Shown here: piece after piece, positions 27,291 to 27,399 of the stretch
Numbering within the stretch: the first letter of the stretch is position 1
Layout: every line of letters starts with the position of its first letter
Origin: Stentor coeruleus
Lineage: Eukaryota > Ciliophora > Heterotrichea > Heterotrichida > Stentoridae
Reading direction: 5' to 3'
Length of the DNA stretch: 27,399 nucleotides
Assembly: GCA_001970955.1 (NCBI GenBank)
Contig: MPUH01000977.1
Location: 1 to 27,399 of the forward strand
The notes under the pieces: model-generated
What the model was told of the DNA's origin: nothing
The model's database searches: none
The model's input: only the letters and a program-made list of their open reading frames with translations
Made by a program: the position numbers and the translations under genes

Positions 27291-27399
27291 ATATCTATGA
27301 AATTCGATTAGATTCTGAGAGTTGTATTTAAATAGAAAAAAACAAAATATTCCGAATAAAAGTTGGGTTAAAAAACACCCTTCTTCCCACTCTGTATCA

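Noticed and set aside
1-27399. tRNA genes, rRNA, telomeric repeats and CRISPR-like arrays.
   Set aside because: None were seen. The only multi-copy sequences are the two-copy duplicates listed and the protein-coding PEH/HPG repeat.

Overview
The window looks like macronuclear DNA of a heterotrich ciliate, most probably Stentor or a close relative. It is very AT-rich and gene-dense, and its long ORFs read in the standard code. TAA, TAG and TGA all serve as stops (the gene at 21649-22428 ends in TGA), and no in-frame TGA is needed anywhere. Five introns can be placed. All are exactly 15 nt, begin GTA, end AG and carry A at position 10. Each was placed because removing it restores a known domain or joins two halves of a protein. 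Tiny 15-nt introns with the standard code are a known hallmark of Stentor coeruleus. The genus call is an inference; no rRNA gene or telomere is present to confirm it.

Layout, left to right. (1) 1-1900: the 3' end of a His/Pro/Glu/Gly-repeat gene (+), convergent with an FAD aromatic-ring hydroxylase (-). (2) 2538-11346, all +: a coiled-coil/zinc-binding protein with two sequence interruptions; a small J-domain protein with a hidden C-terminal membrane anchor; an AAMP/Sqt1-type WD40 protein; and a very large polycystin-type channel made of two complete channel units in one chain. (3) 11507-12944, -: two unrecognised proteins packed 25 bp apart. (4) 13573-18318, +: a DHHC palmitoyltransferase, an RNF126-like RING-H2 ligase, an SLC44/CTL transporter and a small unknown protein 24 bp behind it. 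(5) 18639-20685: an N-myristoylatable TBC Rab-GAP (+), convergent with a small two-helix membrane protein (-). (6) 21649-27290: a multispan membrane protein (+), then three - genes: a FYVE-like zinc finger fused to a STE20-type kinase, a myristoylatable disordered protein, and an HEFGH-motif putative metalloprotein.

The assembly contains four single N characters. Each is flanked by two copies of the same sequence (134, 64 and 69 bp, and one imperfect pair of 83/113 bp). These look like unmerged contig overlaps. Collapsing each of the three coding ones gives one intact gene. A different interruption at about 3168-3261 is an 83-bp insert bounded by 11-bp direct repeats inside a coiled-coil gene. 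It has no N and resembles a retained internal eliminated sequence. Base composition also follows transcription: 5' flanks and gene starts are C-rich and G-poor on the coding strand, while gene ends and 3' flanks are G-rich and C-poor.

There is no bacterial-type operon logic here. The membrane and trafficking theme (DHHC enzyme, two myristoylatable proteins, Rab-GAP, FYVE-like kinase, channel, transporter) is noticeable, but it is not evidence of one pathway.
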